A stretch of DNA of 64,000 nt, from contig JAIQGG010000002.1 of assembly GCA_020072785.1 (NCBI GenBank), forward strand, positions 806,001-870,000. Direction: 5' to 3'. Numbering within the stretch: position 1 is the stretch's first letter; every line of letters starts with the position of its first letter. The translations under genes were made by a program, and so were the position numbers. Source of the stretch: Terriglobia bacterium. GTDB lineage: Bacteria; Acidobacteriota; Terriglobia; Acidiferrales; UBA7541. The notes beneath the pieces are model-generated. The model saw only the letters and a list, made by a program, of their open reading frames with translations. It was not told the origin of the DNA and did not search any database. Shown piece by piece: positions 29,989 through 38,770 of the stretch.

Positions 29989-30016
29989 GTTTCGACGAAA
30001 TGCTCGTTGAAACGTT
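29986..30016. repeat. 13-bp hairpin in the murQ-murA gap
   Basis: AACGTTTCGACGA (29986-29998) pairs with TCGTTGAAACGTT (30004-30016) through 13 contiguous pairs including one G-U, with a 5-base loop. It shares three bases with the adjacent palindromic repeat. Confidence 0.75.
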
Positions 30017-30036
30017 ACCTTTCTTACTGGAAAGGC

Positions 30037-30055
30037 CGCGGGGCTTCGCCCCGCG
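30037..30055. repeat. GC-rich hairpin with TTC loop
   Basis: CGCGGGGC-TTC-GCCCCGCG, an 8-bp perfect stem with a three-base loop, immediately before the end of murQ. The TTC loop is shared with other hairpins in the window (GAA on the opposite strand). Confidence 0.75.
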
Positions 30056-30068
30056 CTACAGGTTTCCG

Positions 30069-30971
30069 CTACTCGCCGAGCGCGCGGCGGAGATTGCCGC
30101 CGGCGCGCCGCAGGAGAGTGCGCGCTTCGCGAGCCGTGACGCCGCGCTTGAGCATGACCAGCGCGGCGCGGAGATCATGTCGGGCCTGACGCAGGGCGTG
30201 TGCCGCGGCAGACGGCCGGCGGCCGCTTGCTTCGCTGAGGATGCGCAAGCCGCGCCGGCGTAACTTCCGATTGGTCAGCGCCACGTCAATCATCCAATTA
30301 TCGTACACATGGCCGAGGCGCGCCATCGCGGCGGTAGAGAGCATGTTGAGGACCAATTTCTGTGCGGTGCCGGCTTTCAGGCGCGTGGAGCCGGTGAGGA
30401 CTTCGGAGCCGACGGCAGGAACGATGGGGATGCGGGCGGCGCGGGCCAGGGACGAACCGGGATCGGAAGTGATGGCCACGGTGACGGCGCGGCGCTGGCG
30501 TGCATAGGCGAGCGCGCCGAGGACGTAGGGAGTGGCGCCGCTGGCGGCGATGCCGACGACGACGTCGCGGGCGGTGAGGTTCTTGCGCCGCAGGTCGCGC
30601 GCACCGTGGGGGTAGGAATCTTCCGCGCCTTCGACGGCGCCGGTGAGGGCGCGGCGGCCTCCGGCGATCACCGCCTGCACGAGGCGGGGGGAGGTGCCGA
30701 AGGTGGGCGGGCACTCGGCGGCGTCGAGGACGGCGAGGCGGCCGCTGGTGCCGGCGCCGACGTAGAAAAGCCTGCCGCCGCTGCGGATGGCGCGGACGAT
30801 GGCGTCCACGGCGCGGGCGATCGCGGGAATTTCGCGGGCGACGGCGCGGGGGACCTTGGTGTCTTCGCGGTTCATCACGCGGAGAATTTTTTCCGAGGAG
30901 AGGCGGTCCAGGCCGCGCGAGGCGGGGTTGCGCTGTTCGGTGCGGCGGACGGCGTTCTTGCGGGGAGGCAT
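30069..30971 (-). CDS. murQ: N-acetylmuramic acid 6-phosphate etherase
   Basis: A 300-residue cytosolic enzyme cleaving the D-lactyl ether of MurNAc-6-phosphate to GlcNAc-6-phosphate. It has the SIS fold with GAGTSGR at 72-78 and catalytic glutamates E86 (DAAECPP) and E117 (EGAEDS). Length matches E. coli MurQ (298). The C-terminal 60 residues are unusually arginine-rich. The start has no ribosome binding site, but TATAAT ends exactly six bases before it, pointing to a leaderless transcript. It is the final catabolic step of the recycling locus upstream. Confidence 0.93.
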   Translation of the reverse strand: MPPRKNAVRRTEQRNPASRGLDRLSSEKILRVMNREDTKVPRAVAREIPAIARAVDAIVRAIRSGGRLFYVGAGTSGRLAVLDAAECPPTFGTSPRLVQAVIAGGRRALTGAVEGAEDSYPHGARDLRRKNLTARDVVVGIAASGATPYVLGALAYARQRRAVTVAITSDPGSSLARAARIPIVPAVGSEVLTGSTRLKAGTAQKLVLNMLSTAAMARLGHVYDNWMIDVALTNRKLRRRGLRILSEASGRRPSAAAHALRQARHDLRAALVMLKRGVTAREARTLLRRAGGNLRRALGE

Positions 30972-30977
30972 CGCCGC

Positions 30978-30983
30978 ATTATA
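30978..30983 (-). promoter_or_regulatory. -10 box for a leaderless murQ transcript
   Basis: Perfect TATAAT on the minus strand, six bases (GCGGCG) before the murQ ATG. This places transcription start at the start codon and separates murQ from the NagZ-fusion gene upstream. Confidence 0.6.
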
Positions 30984-31088
30984 CCCGCGGGATGAGCGGA
31001 TGCGCGGGCGATGCGTGGGGAAAGAGTGCGGAAAGTGACATCTTTTGCGGCCGGGGTGGCGGGAGAGGGGAGAAGAAGGAAAAAGATA

Positions 31089-31125
31089 ACGCAGAGACGC
31101 AGAGGGCGCGGAGAAGGACGCAGAG
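31089..31125 (+). repeat. Three copies of ACGCAGAG
   Basis: Two tandem copies (31089-31096, 31097-31104) and a third at 31118-31125 in the gap between the NagZ fusion and murQ. It is a member of the CAGAG-type low-complexity repeats common in bacterial intergenic DNA. Confidence 0.6.
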
Positions 31126-31213
31126 AAAATAGGGGAGGAGGGGAGTTGAGATGCGGAGACCCCGGAAAAAGCGGGCGGGGGCTTGGGAGGAGAGACGCCA
31201 AAAGGAAAGGATG

Positions 31214-34186
31214 TCAGCGGGGGGCGGAGGCGGGGGAGGCGGCCGCGGGGGCGAGGCCCAGACCCTGGAGGACGGCGTCGTGGACGGCGGGGCGGACGTC
31301 GGCGATCTTGTGGTTTTCGCGGGTGGGGTGGACGCGGTTGGTGAGCAGGATGACGAAGAGCTGGCGATCGGGGTCGATCCAGATGGAGGTGCCGGTGAAG
31401 CCGGTGTGGCCGAAGCTGTGCGGCGAGAAGAAGTGTCCGCTGGAGGAGTTTTCGGTGGGCACGGCCCAGCCGAGGGTGCGCGCGCCGTTGGCGAGCTTTT
31501 CCGGGGCGGTGAACTGTACGACGGTCGAGCGGCGGAGCAGGCGGTGGTGGGCGTAGATGCCGCCGTTGAGGAGCATCTGGCAGAAGACGGCGAGATCCGG
31601 GGCGGTGCTGAAGAGGCCGGCGTGTCCGGCGACGCCGCCCATGACGAAGGCATTTTCGTCGTGGACCTGGCCCTGGACGAGACGCTTGCGCAGGATCTTG
31701 TCGAATTCGGTGGGGGCGATGAGCGGCCAGAGTTTTTTCGGGGGATTGTATTGCGTGTCGTGCATGCCGAGGGGCACGAAAAGCTGCTGCTGGGCCAGTG
31801 CGTCGAGGGGCTGGCCGGTGAGGCGCTCGATGATTTCTCCGAGGAGGATGATGCCCAGGTCGGAATAGACCTCTTTGGCGCCGGGCTCGGATTCGAGCGG
31901 CTCGGCGAAGATCGCGGCGAGGGTTTCGCGCTTGCTTTTGGAGGTGCGCCAGTATTCCTTGAAGGGCGGCAGGCCGGAAGTGTGCGTGAGGAGATGGCGG
32001 GCGGTGACGCGGTGGCGCCATTCGGGCTGCGGGCCGGTCTTCCATTCGGGGAGATAGCGCTCGATGGGCAGGTCCAGATCGAGAGGAACGGGGAAGTCCC
32101 CCTCGACCAGGCGCGCGGTGAGCGTGGTGGTGCTGACGACTTTGCTGAGCGAGGCGATGTCGTAAATGGTGGCGGGGGTGACGGCGGGAGATTTGGCGGC
32201 GTAGCTGAGGTTGCCGAAGGGGTGCACGGCGAGCTTGCCGCGGTAGCCGACGGCCAAGACCGCGCCGGGAAAGGCTTTGTCGGCGACGGCACGCTCGATC
32301 ACGCCGTAGGCCGGGTGGAGCAGGGCTTCGCCGCGGGTGTCCATGGGCTCGAGGGTCATGGGATTGGCGGGGAGAGCGATGCCGTCGCCGGCCTTGAGAT
32401 TGGCGGCGGGAATGCTGACGGGCAGGCGCCCGGCGATGGCGATCTGGCCGAAGAGGGCGCGCGCGGCGGAGATCTGCACGACATCACTGATGCCCATTGC
32501 CGCCAGCCAGGTTTCCGCCTGGGGAAAGCGCTCGATGAGATAGGGGCTGCCGAAGCCGATGCAGACGACGGGCTTGCCGCTGGAGAAGACCTGCCGGACG
32601 AGCGCGGCCTGCTCCGCGGGAAGTTCGACGCTGCCTTTGCGGTCGCTGACGCGGACGAAGAGGGCGACGATGGCTACGTCATAGCTGCCAGGAGGCGGGA
32701 GCTTGACGGTTTGGGCCAGCACGAATTGGGTGTCGGTGCGCACGGTGGTGAGGGAATCGACGCGCCAGCGCAGCTCGCGCTCGAGGTCTTCGGCGGGGTA
32801 AGGTTCGGGATCGCCGGAGACGGCGAGAAGGAGTGCGCGAACGGGCTTGGTGGGGTCGAGAGGGAGAAGGTGCGCGGTGTCGCGGAGCAGGGTGATGCCG
32901 CGGTCGCCGATGTCTTGCGCGGCCTGCTCGAAGCCGGTTTTGGCAAAGTGGTTGTTGAGTGCGTTGACGTCCACCAGGCGATTTTTCTGGAGGCCGAGGC
33001 GGGCCTTGGCGCGGAGAATGCGGCGCACGGATTCGTCGAGGCGCTGGCGCGGGATGCGGCCGGAGGCCACGGCGTCTTTGAGGGCTTCGAAGGCGGCGTT
33101 GGGCACCGGGGGCATGAGCAGGCAATCAGCGCCGGCGAGGACGGCGCGCACGGCGGCTTCGCCGGGGGCGTAGCGCACGGTGATGCCACCCATGTTCATG
33201 GCATCGGTGACGATGAGGCCGTGGAAGCCGAGTCGCTGGCGCAGCAGGCCGGTGAGGATGTTGGAAGAGAGCGTAGCGGGCGTGTCGGGATCGGGCTCCA
33301 GAGCGGGGACGGAGAGGTGGCCGGTCATGATGGAGCTGACGCCGGCGGCGATGGCGGCGCGGAAGGGCGCGAGCTCGAGCCGGTCGAGGCGCTCTTTATC
33401 GGCGTGGACCACAGGGAGATCGAGGTGCGAGTCGGTGGAGGTGTCGCCGTGGCCGGGGAAGTGCTTGGCGGTGGCCAGGGCGCCGTTATCCTCGACGCCG
33501 CGGATGAACTGCGTGACGAATTGGGAGACGCGCGCGGGATCTTCGCCGAAGGAGCGGGTGTTGATGATGGGATTGGCGGGATTGCTGTTGACGTCGGCAT
33601 CGGGGGCGTAAATCCACTGGATACCGGTAGCGCGGGCTTCGAGAGCGGTGATCTTGCCCATAGTGTAGGCGTCCTGCGGGCGGCCGGCGGCGGCGACGGC
33701 CATGGCCATGGGGAAGGAGGTGCCTTCGTCGAGGCGCATGGCGGTGCCGCGCTCGAAGTCGGCGCCGATGAGCAGGGGAAGCTTGGCCATGGACTGGAAT
33801 TGGTTGGCGAGGACGGCGCTGGGGTAGGCCTGGCTTTTGACGATGCCCAGGGGCGAGATCAGGGTGGCGTTGATGAGGCCGCCGACGTGCAGCTTCTGGA
33901 TGTCGTGCTGGAGTTCCGCGTAGGGCGCGCGGTCGGTAGCCAGCAGGCTGCCGTGATAGGTGGTGAAGAGCAGCTGGCCGACCTTTTCCTCGACACTCAT
34001 CTTGCGGAGTGTGGATTCGACCCACTTCTCGGCGGCGGGAGAGAGGCGGCGCTGGTCCGGCTTGGCTTTTTTCGCGGCTGGAGCCGGGGGTTTCGCCTGC
34101 GGTGTGGAGCGGCTGTGGCTGCGCGAAGTGTTGGCCATAAGAAGAAGCAGTGGAAGAAGAAAGAGTCCGGCGATGCGTCCTTTCAT
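31214..34186 (-). CDS. NagZ-type GH3 beta-N-acetylhexosaminidase fused to a class C beta-lactamase-like serine hydrolase
   Basis: A 990-residue exported protein. After a signal peptide (about 1-20) comes a family 3 glycoside hydrolase with the NagZ signature KHFPGHGD (241-248) and nucleophile D328 (VTDAMNM). A GH3 C-terminal domain (about 400-590) follows, then a serine hydrolase domain with S679-x-x-K682, Y774 (YSD) and HTG. NagZ removes GlcNAc from peptidoglycan fragments. In Bacillus subtilis the neighbouring AmiE, a MurNAc-L-alanine amidase, also has this beta-lactamase fold, so the fusion may do both steps. It is divergent from the NamZ gene. Confidence 0.9.
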   Translation of the reverse strand: MKGRIAGLFLLPLLLLMANTSRSHSRSTPQAKPPAPAAKKAKPDQRRLSPAAEKWVESTLRKMSVEEKVGQLLFTTYHGSLLATDRAPYAELQHDIQKLHVGGLINATLISPLGIVKSQAYPSAVLANQFQSMAKLPLLIGADFERGTAMRLDEGTSFPMAMAVAAAGRPQDAYTMGKITALEARATGIQWIYAPDADVNSNPANPIINTRSFGEDPARVSQFVTQFIRGVEDNGALATAKHFPGHGDTSTDSHLDLPVVHADKERLDRLELAPFRAAIAAGVSSIMTGHLSVPALEPDPDTPATLSSNILTGLLRQRLGFHGLIVTDAMNMGGITVRYAPGEAAVRAVLAGADCLLMPPVPNAAFEALKDAVASGRIPRQRLDESVRRILRAKARLGLQKNRLVDVNALNNHFAKTGFEQAAQDIGDRGITLLRDTAHLLPLDPTKPVRALLLAVSGDPEPYPAEDLERELRWRVDSLTTVRTDTQFVLAQTVKLPPPGSYDVAIVALFVRVSDRKGSVELPAEQAALVRQVFSSGKPVVCIGFGSPYLIERFPQAETWLAAMGISDVVQISAARALFGQIAIAGRLPVSIPAANLKAGDGIALPANPMTLEPMDTRGEALLHPAYGVIERAVADKAFPGAVLAVGYRGKLAVHPFGNLSYAAKSPAVTPATIYDIASLSKVVSTTTLTARLVEGDFPVPLDLDLPIERYLPEWKTGPQPEWRHRVTARHLLTHTSGLPPFKEYWRTSKSKRETLAAIFAEPLESEPGAKEVYSDLGIILLGEIIERLTGQPLDALAQQQLFVPLGMHDTQYNPPKKLWPLIAPTEFDKILRKRLVQGQVHDENAFVMGGVAGHAGLFSTAPDLAVFCQMLLNGGIYAHHRLLRRSTVVQFTAPEKLANGARTLGWAVPTENSSSGHFFSPHSFGHTGFTGTSIWIDPDRQLFVILLTNRVHPTRENHKIADVRPAVHDAVLQGLGLAPAAASPASAPR

Positions 34187-34335
34187 CGAGTGCGTATCTC
34201 CCGGTTGACGCCCCCCGGTTGACGGCAAGACCCTGCGTCTGTATATAGCACAGGGCCAGTGCGCTCACAACGCAGCGCGGGCGGCGGCGTTCCAGCATAT
34301 CATTGTGGGCGGTTCGGGGAAGAGACAGGAGAAAA

Positions 34336-35604
34336 ATGGGGCTGAGGAGAGAAGGTTGGTTTCGTGGGGCGCGGGTGCTGCTGGTGATTGCGGCGTGCCT
34401 GCTGGGGAATTGGCCCGCGGCCGCGGCGAAGCGCGGGGCAGCAAAACACGCCGCAGGCAAGCGCGGGCGCGGAGTGCGCACGCAAACGGGGCTGGACGTG
34501 CTAGAGGCGGAGAAGTTTGCGGCGCTGCGCGGGAAGCGCGTGGGGCTGATCACCAACCACACGGGGGTGGACGCGCAAGGCCGCTCGGCGATCGAGCTGC
34601 TGGCGCACGCGCCCGGCGTGCACCTGGTGGCGCTGTTCAGCCCGGAGCACGGCATTGCGGGACGCGCCGATGACAAAGTGGCGGGTTCGAAAGATCCCGC
34701 GACCGGACTGCCGGTCTACAGCCTCTATGGCGAGACGCGGCGCCCGACCGAGGAGATGCTGCAGGGCATTGACGCGCTGGTCTTCGACATCCAGGACGCG
34801 GGCGTGCGGTTCTATACCTACACGACGACGATGGCCTATTGCATGGAGGAAGCCGCGAAGCAGGGGATCGCGTTTTACGTGCTGGACCGGCCCAATCCGC
34901 TGGGCGGGGAGATTGTGGAGGGGCCGGTTCTGGACCCGGATAAGACCAGCTTCACGGGCTATTTTCCGCTGCCGGTGCGTTACGGGCTGACGATCGGCGA
35001 ACTGGCGCAGCTCTTCAACGCGGAGAACAAGATCGGGTGCGAGCTGCACGTGATTGCCATGCGCAACTGGCGGCGCGGCGCGTACTACGACAATACCGGC
35101 GTACGCTGGATTCCGCCTTCGCCGGCCCTGCGCACGCTGAAGGGTGCGGTGCTCTATCCCGGGCTGGAGATTCTGCAGAACGCGAATCTGTCGGTGGGGC
35201 GGGGCACGGAGATGCCGTTCGAGAAGTTCGGCGCGCCGTGGCTGGACGGCGAGCGCGTGGCCGCGGAATTGAACGCGCGGCGGTTGCCGGGGCTGAAGTT
35301 CAAGGCGGCGCCGTTCCTGCCGGGGGCGGGGCCGTACAGGGGGCAACGCTGCGGCGGCGTGGCCGTGCGGGTGACCGACCGCAACGTGGCGCGGCCGCTG
35401 CGCATGGGCATGGAGATCGCGACGGTGCTGAAGAAGCTATACCCGCAGCAGTTCGATGCGGGGAAGATGCTGCTGCTGTTGGGCAACACCGCGACGGTAG
35501 AGATGCTGGAGCAGGGCGCGGCGCCGGAAGAAGTGGTGCGCAGCTGGGCGGCGGATCTCGCCGCGTATGAAACGCTGCGGCGGAAGTATTTCCTCTACAA
35601 ATAG
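34336..35604 (+). CDS. namZ: NamZ-type exo-beta-N-acetylmuramidase (DUF1343)
   Basis: A 422-residue exported protein with a signal peptide (about 12-31, ending AAAA). The DUF1343 domain shows LITNHTGVD (71-79) and FSPEHG (101-106), carrying the conserved glutamate. Characterised members cleave non-reducing terminal MurNAc from peptidoglycan, complementing NagZ, which is encoded divergently 150 bases away. AGGAGA precedes the start. Assignment to the family is firm; the exo-muramidase activity is inferred from characterised relatives and the locus context. Confidence 0.88.
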   Translation: MGLRREGWFRGARVLLVIAACLLGNWPAAAAKRGAAKHAAGKRGRGVRTQTGLDVLEAEKFAALRGKRVGLITNHTGVDAQGRSAIELLAHAPGVHLVALFSPEHGIAGRADDKVAGSKDPATGLPVYSLYGETRRPTEEMLQGIDALVFDIQDAGVRFYTYTTTMAYCMEEAAKQGIAFYVLDRPNPLGGEIVEGPVLDPDKTSFTGYFPLPVRYGLTIGELAQLFNAENKIGCELHVIAMRNWRRGAYYDNTGVRWIPPSPALRTLKGAVLYPGLEILQNANLSVGRGTEMPFEKFGAPWLDGERVAAELNARRLPGLKFKAAPFLPGAGPYRGQRCGGVAVRVTDRNVARPLRMGMEIATVLKKLYPQQFDAGKMLLLLGNTATVEMLEQGAAPEEVVRSWAADLAAYETLRRKYFLYK

Positions 35605-35667
35605 AGAATGCAGAGCGCGAAGAATCGCAACATCCAGTATTTCAAACACAGATGGTGGAAATCTTTT

Positions 35668-35687
35668 GGGTTCGACTTCGTCGACCC
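35668..35687. repeat. Imperfect hairpin with TTC loop
   Basis: GGGT(T)CGAC-TTC-GTCGACCC: eight base pairs with one bulged T and a TTC loop. It is followed by TTCAGGATGACAAG. It lies between the convergent NamZ and APC transporter genes and has no T-run. Confidence 0.5.
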
Positions 35688-35748
35688 TTCAGGATGACAA
35701 GTGCGCAGGAGTTTGCGCGGGGTGTGAAGTGCGCTGCGGGAGAGCGGC

Positions 35749-37152
35749 TCAGGCGGGAGTTTGGTAGCGGGTCCAGCGGCGGTAGAAGGGCAGGCCGGCG
35801 AGGATTACGAGCAGGCCGATGGAAGAGCGGCCGGGGCGGTCGAGCCAGAGATTGACGGTGAGGGCCAGAGCGCCGGCGACGAAGAGGCCGGGGACCCAGG
35901 GATAGCCCCAGCAGCGGTAGGGGCGGGGCAGGTCCGGCTCGGTGCGGCGCAGGCGGAAGAGAGCCACGACGGCAAGGCCGTAGAAAATCCATCCCGCAAA
36001 AATGAAGAGGTTGGTCAGCTCCTCGAAGGTGCCGGTGAGGGCCATGACGCTGGCCAGGACGCCCTGAAAGACGAGGGCGCGGCCGGGAGTGCGGAACTTG
36101 GGGTGGATGCCGCCGGCGATGCGGAAGAAGATGCCGTCGCGGGCCATGGCGTAAGGGACGCGGGCGCCGCTGAGGATGGAAGAGTTCATGGAGCCGAGAG
36201 CGGAGATGGCCATCGCCAAGGTGATCCAGATGGCGGCGTTGCTGCCGGCGACGCGGGCGACGACGTCGGAGGCCACGTGCGCCGAGGCGGCCACTTCGCC
36301 GAAGGGGAGCACGCGCAGGCAAGCAGCGTTGAAGAGCAGATAGACCAGGGCGACGAAGGCCACGCCGCCGACCAGGGCCCGGGGAAAATTGCGCTGCGGA
36401 TCCTGCACCTCCGAGCCCACCAGGTTCAGATCTTCCCAGCCGTCATAGGCCCACAGCGCGGCGGCCAGGGCCGCGAGGAAGGCCCCGAAGACGCCGCGAT
36501 CGAGCGCGGCGGGCCAGATGGGACCGGGCGCGGCGTGTGCGGCGTGGGATGGCGCGAAAAGCGCCACGCCGATAACGATGAGCACGGAAAAAACCTTGAT
36601 CAGCGTGAGCCCCACCTGGACACGGCCGCCGAGGCGCACGCCGAGATAGTTGATGCCGGTCATCAGGGCGAGCCACAGGACGGCCAGGGGTTGGGCCCAG
36701 GTGAAGACGAAATCGTAGGGCGGAATCCAGCGCTGCAGACCCGGGAGGGCGATGTGCACGGTGAAGAGCGGCGCGGCCACGGCGGGCAGGAGAAAGCCGA
36801 GAAAGCGCATCAGGCCGGCGGCGATGGAGGCGGCGGAGGCGGTGCGGCCGACGATGGAGTGCATCCAGCCGAAGAGGAAGCCCCAGACGGGACTGAAGCC
36901 GCGGCGCAGATAGGCGTATTCGCCGCCGGCCTCCGGGATGGCCGCGCCGAGTTCGGCGAAGGCGAGGGCGCCGAAGAGCGAAAGCACCGCGCCGACGATC
37001 CACGCGGCAAAGACCACGGAGACGAAACGGCCCTCGCGGGCCATCTCCGCGGGCTTGAGGAAGATGCCGGTGCCGATCATGGTGCCCACGACGATGGCCG
37101 CCGAGGACCAGGTACCCAGGCCGCGGACAAGCTCGAGGCGTTTCTCGGTCAT
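35749..37152 (-). CDS. APC-superfamily amino acid permease
   Basis: A 467-residue inner-membrane transporter with about 12 helices. The first helix carries the APC motif VVGTMIGTGIFLKP. Members exchange or import amino acids and polyamines. Its ATG overlaps the TGA of the upstream SSS symporter by four bases (ATGA), so the two are co-translated. In a peptidoglycan-salvage setting an alanine or other wall amino acid is plausible, but the substrate cannot be read. Confidence 0.87.
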   Translation of the reverse strand: MTEKRLELVRGLGTWSSAAIVVGTMIGTGIFLKPAEMAREGRFVSVVFAAWIVGAVLSLFGALAFAELGAAIPEAGGEYAYLRRGFSPVWGFLFGWMHSIVGRTASAASIAAGLMRFLGFLLPAVAAPLFTVHIALPGLQRWIPPYDFVFTWAQPLAVLWLALMTGINYLGVRLGGRVQVGLTLIKVFSVLIVIGVALFAPSHAAHAAPGPIWPAALDRGVFGAFLAALAAALWAYDGWEDLNLVGSEVQDPQRNFPRALVGGVAFVALVYLLFNAACLRVLPFGEVAASAHVASDVVARVAGSNAAIWITLAMAISALGSMNSSILSGARVPYAMARDGIFFRIAGGIHPKFRTPGRALVFQGVLASVMALTGTFEELTNLFIFAGWIFYGLAVVALFRLRRTEPDLPRPYRCWGYPWVPGLFVAGALALTVNLWLDRPGRSSIGLLVILAGLPFYRRWTRYQTPA

Positions 37153-38606
37153 GCGGGTCCCATCTCCGGCGGGTGATCTTCCCGCGGGGCTGCCAGGCGG
37201 CTGACGGCGGCGCCGGCGGTGTAGGTAATGGCCGCGCCCAGTAAGACGTACCACGTGAAGGCGACCGTGGTAAAGGCATGGATGGCGAGTACGGCGGCGA
37301 GGCCGGCGAACATGCCAACCAGCGCGCCGTTGGGAGTGGCGCGGCGGTCGAGCGTGCCGAGGAGAAACAGGCCGAGCAGGCTGCCGAAAGAGATGGAAGC
37401 CACGGTGAGGCCGGCTTTGAGGAGCGGACCCCAGTTGACCAGGCCGAAGCCCAAGAGCACGCCGCCCCAGACCAGGGTCATGCGTCGCGAGAAGCGCAGG
37501 AAGCGCACGGGGTCGCCGGAGCGGCCGCGCAGGGCGGCGAAATCGAAGACGCTGGAAGCGGCGAGGGAGTTGAGGGAGCCGCTGGCGTTGGACATGGCCA
37601 CGGCGAGGATGGAGGCGAGGAGCAGGCCGGCGAGGCCGGGGGGCATTTCGCGGACGAGGAAGAGCGGGAGGACGCGGTCGGTGCGCTCGCCGGGAGCGAG
37701 AAGCGGGGTGTGCTGGGCGAAAACGAAGAGGAGCACGCCGATGAGCAAGAATACGGCGAACTGCGCGAGGATGATGACGCCGCTGGCGAGGAGGGCGCGG
37801 CGGCTGTCGCGCTGATCGCGGGCGGCGAGCAGGCGCTGCACGATGGTCTGGTCGGTGCCGTGGCTGGCCATGGTGAGAAAAGCCCCGCCGAGCACGCCGG
37901 ACCAGATGGTGAATTCGGTGGAGAGGTTCCAGGAAAAATCGAGGAAGCGCAGCTTGTGGCCGGAGGCCGCGGCGGTCTGCGCGACTTCCGTCCAACCGCC
38001 GGGAATGCGGTGAAGAAGGACGAAGAAGGTGACGGCGGAGCCGGTGAGATAGAGGAGGAGCTGGGCGACGTCGGTCCAGATGACGGCTTTCATGCCGCCT
38101 TCGAAGGTGTAGAGGATGGTGAGGGTGATGACGAGGACTACGGCGAGACGCTCAGAGGTGCCAAGGACGACGCTGACAACCAGGGCGATGGCCGAAACGC
38201 GCACGCCTTCGGCGACGGCGCGGGTGACCAGAAACGTAGTGGCAGCCACGGAGCGCATGCGTTCGCCGAAACGCTTTTCGATGAGCTCGTAGGCGGTGTA
38301 GAGCTCTCCGCGGAAATAGCCGGGAAGCAACAGGAGGACGATCAAGACGCGGCCGAGCAGATAGCCGAAGACGAGCTGAAGGAAGGCCAGGTTGCCGGTG
38401 TAGGAGAGCGCCGGGGTGCCGATGATGGTCAGCGTGGAGGTTTCCGTGGCCACGATGGAGAAGGCCAGGGCCCACCAGGGAGCGGTGCGCCCGCCGAGAA
38501 AATAGTCGTGGACGGTGTGCTGGCCGCGGCGGAAATAGACGCCGAGGGAGGTCACGCCCAGAAGATAGGCGACGACGATGGCCAGATCGATGGGATGGAT
38601 GCGCAT
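37149..38606 (-). CDS. Sodium:solute symporter (SSS family)
   Basis: A 485-residue inner-membrane symporter with about 13 helices. The N-terminal pattern DYFLGGRTAPWWALAFSIVA and the segment GGMKAVIWTDVAQ are typical of the family. The start at MRIHPID is set by the promoter at 38656-38684, which rules out the longer frame. It sits between NamZ and a BadF-type sugar kinase, so MurNAc, GlcNAc or a muropeptide product is the likely cargo. This is inference; other members carry sialic acid, glucose or proline. Confidence 0.85.
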   Translation of the reverse strand: MRIHPIDLAIVVAYLLGVTSLGVYFRRGQHTVHDYFLGGRTAPWWALAFSIVATETSTLTIIGTPALSYTGNLAFLQLVFGYLLGRVLIVLLLLPGYFRGELYTAYELIEKRFGERMRSVAATTFLVTRAVAEGVRVSAIALVVSVVLGTSERLAVVLVITLTILYTFEGGMKAVIWTDVAQLLLYLTGSAVTFFVLLHRIPGGWTEVAQTAAASGHKLRFLDFSWNLSTEFTIWSGVLGGAFLTMASHGTDQTIVQRLLAARDQRDSRRALLASGVIILAQFAVFLLIGVLLFVFAQHTPLLAPGERTDRVLPLFLVREMPPGLAGLLLASILAVAMSNASGSLNSLAASSVFDFAALRGRSGDPVRFLRFSRRMTLVWGGVLLGFGLVNWGPLLKAGLTVASISFGSLLGLFLLGTLDRRATPNGALVGMFAGLAAVLAIHAFTTVAFTWYVLLGAAITYTAGAAVSRLAAPREDHPPEMGPA

Positions 38607-38655
38607 GCGGTGCTTGCGCCGCGCGGCCCGGCAGAGGCCGCGGGGAAGCGGGTTG

Positions 38656-38684
38656 AGGATAGAGGGGGAAGTGCGGGGCGTCAA
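38656..38684 (-). promoter_or_regulatory. Sigma-70-type promoter of the symporter operon
   Basis: On the minus strand, TTGACG (38684-38679) and TATCCT (38661-38656) are separated by exactly 17 bases. The predicted start is about 40 bases before the symporter ATG. Confidence 0.7.
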
Positions 38685-38758
38685 GGGAAGGGAGCGGGGC
38701 TGCAGACTTTTTGGCGACGCGGGGGCGGAGAAGAGCTACGTTTCGCGCCGTTCTGGCA

Positions 38759-38764
38759 TATGCT
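38759..38764 (+). promoter_or_regulatory. -10-like box for a leaderless kinase transcript
   Basis: TATGCT ends six bases before the ATG at 38771 and no ribosome binding site is present. The same geometry is seen at 6867, 6922, 30978 and, with seven bases, 42283. Confidence 0.35.
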
Positions 38765-38770
38765 TTTGCT

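Noticed and set aside
31151-34222. A 1023-codon open frame opposite the NagZ fusion
   Set aside because: Same shadow effect; the minus strand carries complete catalytic motifs for two enzymes.
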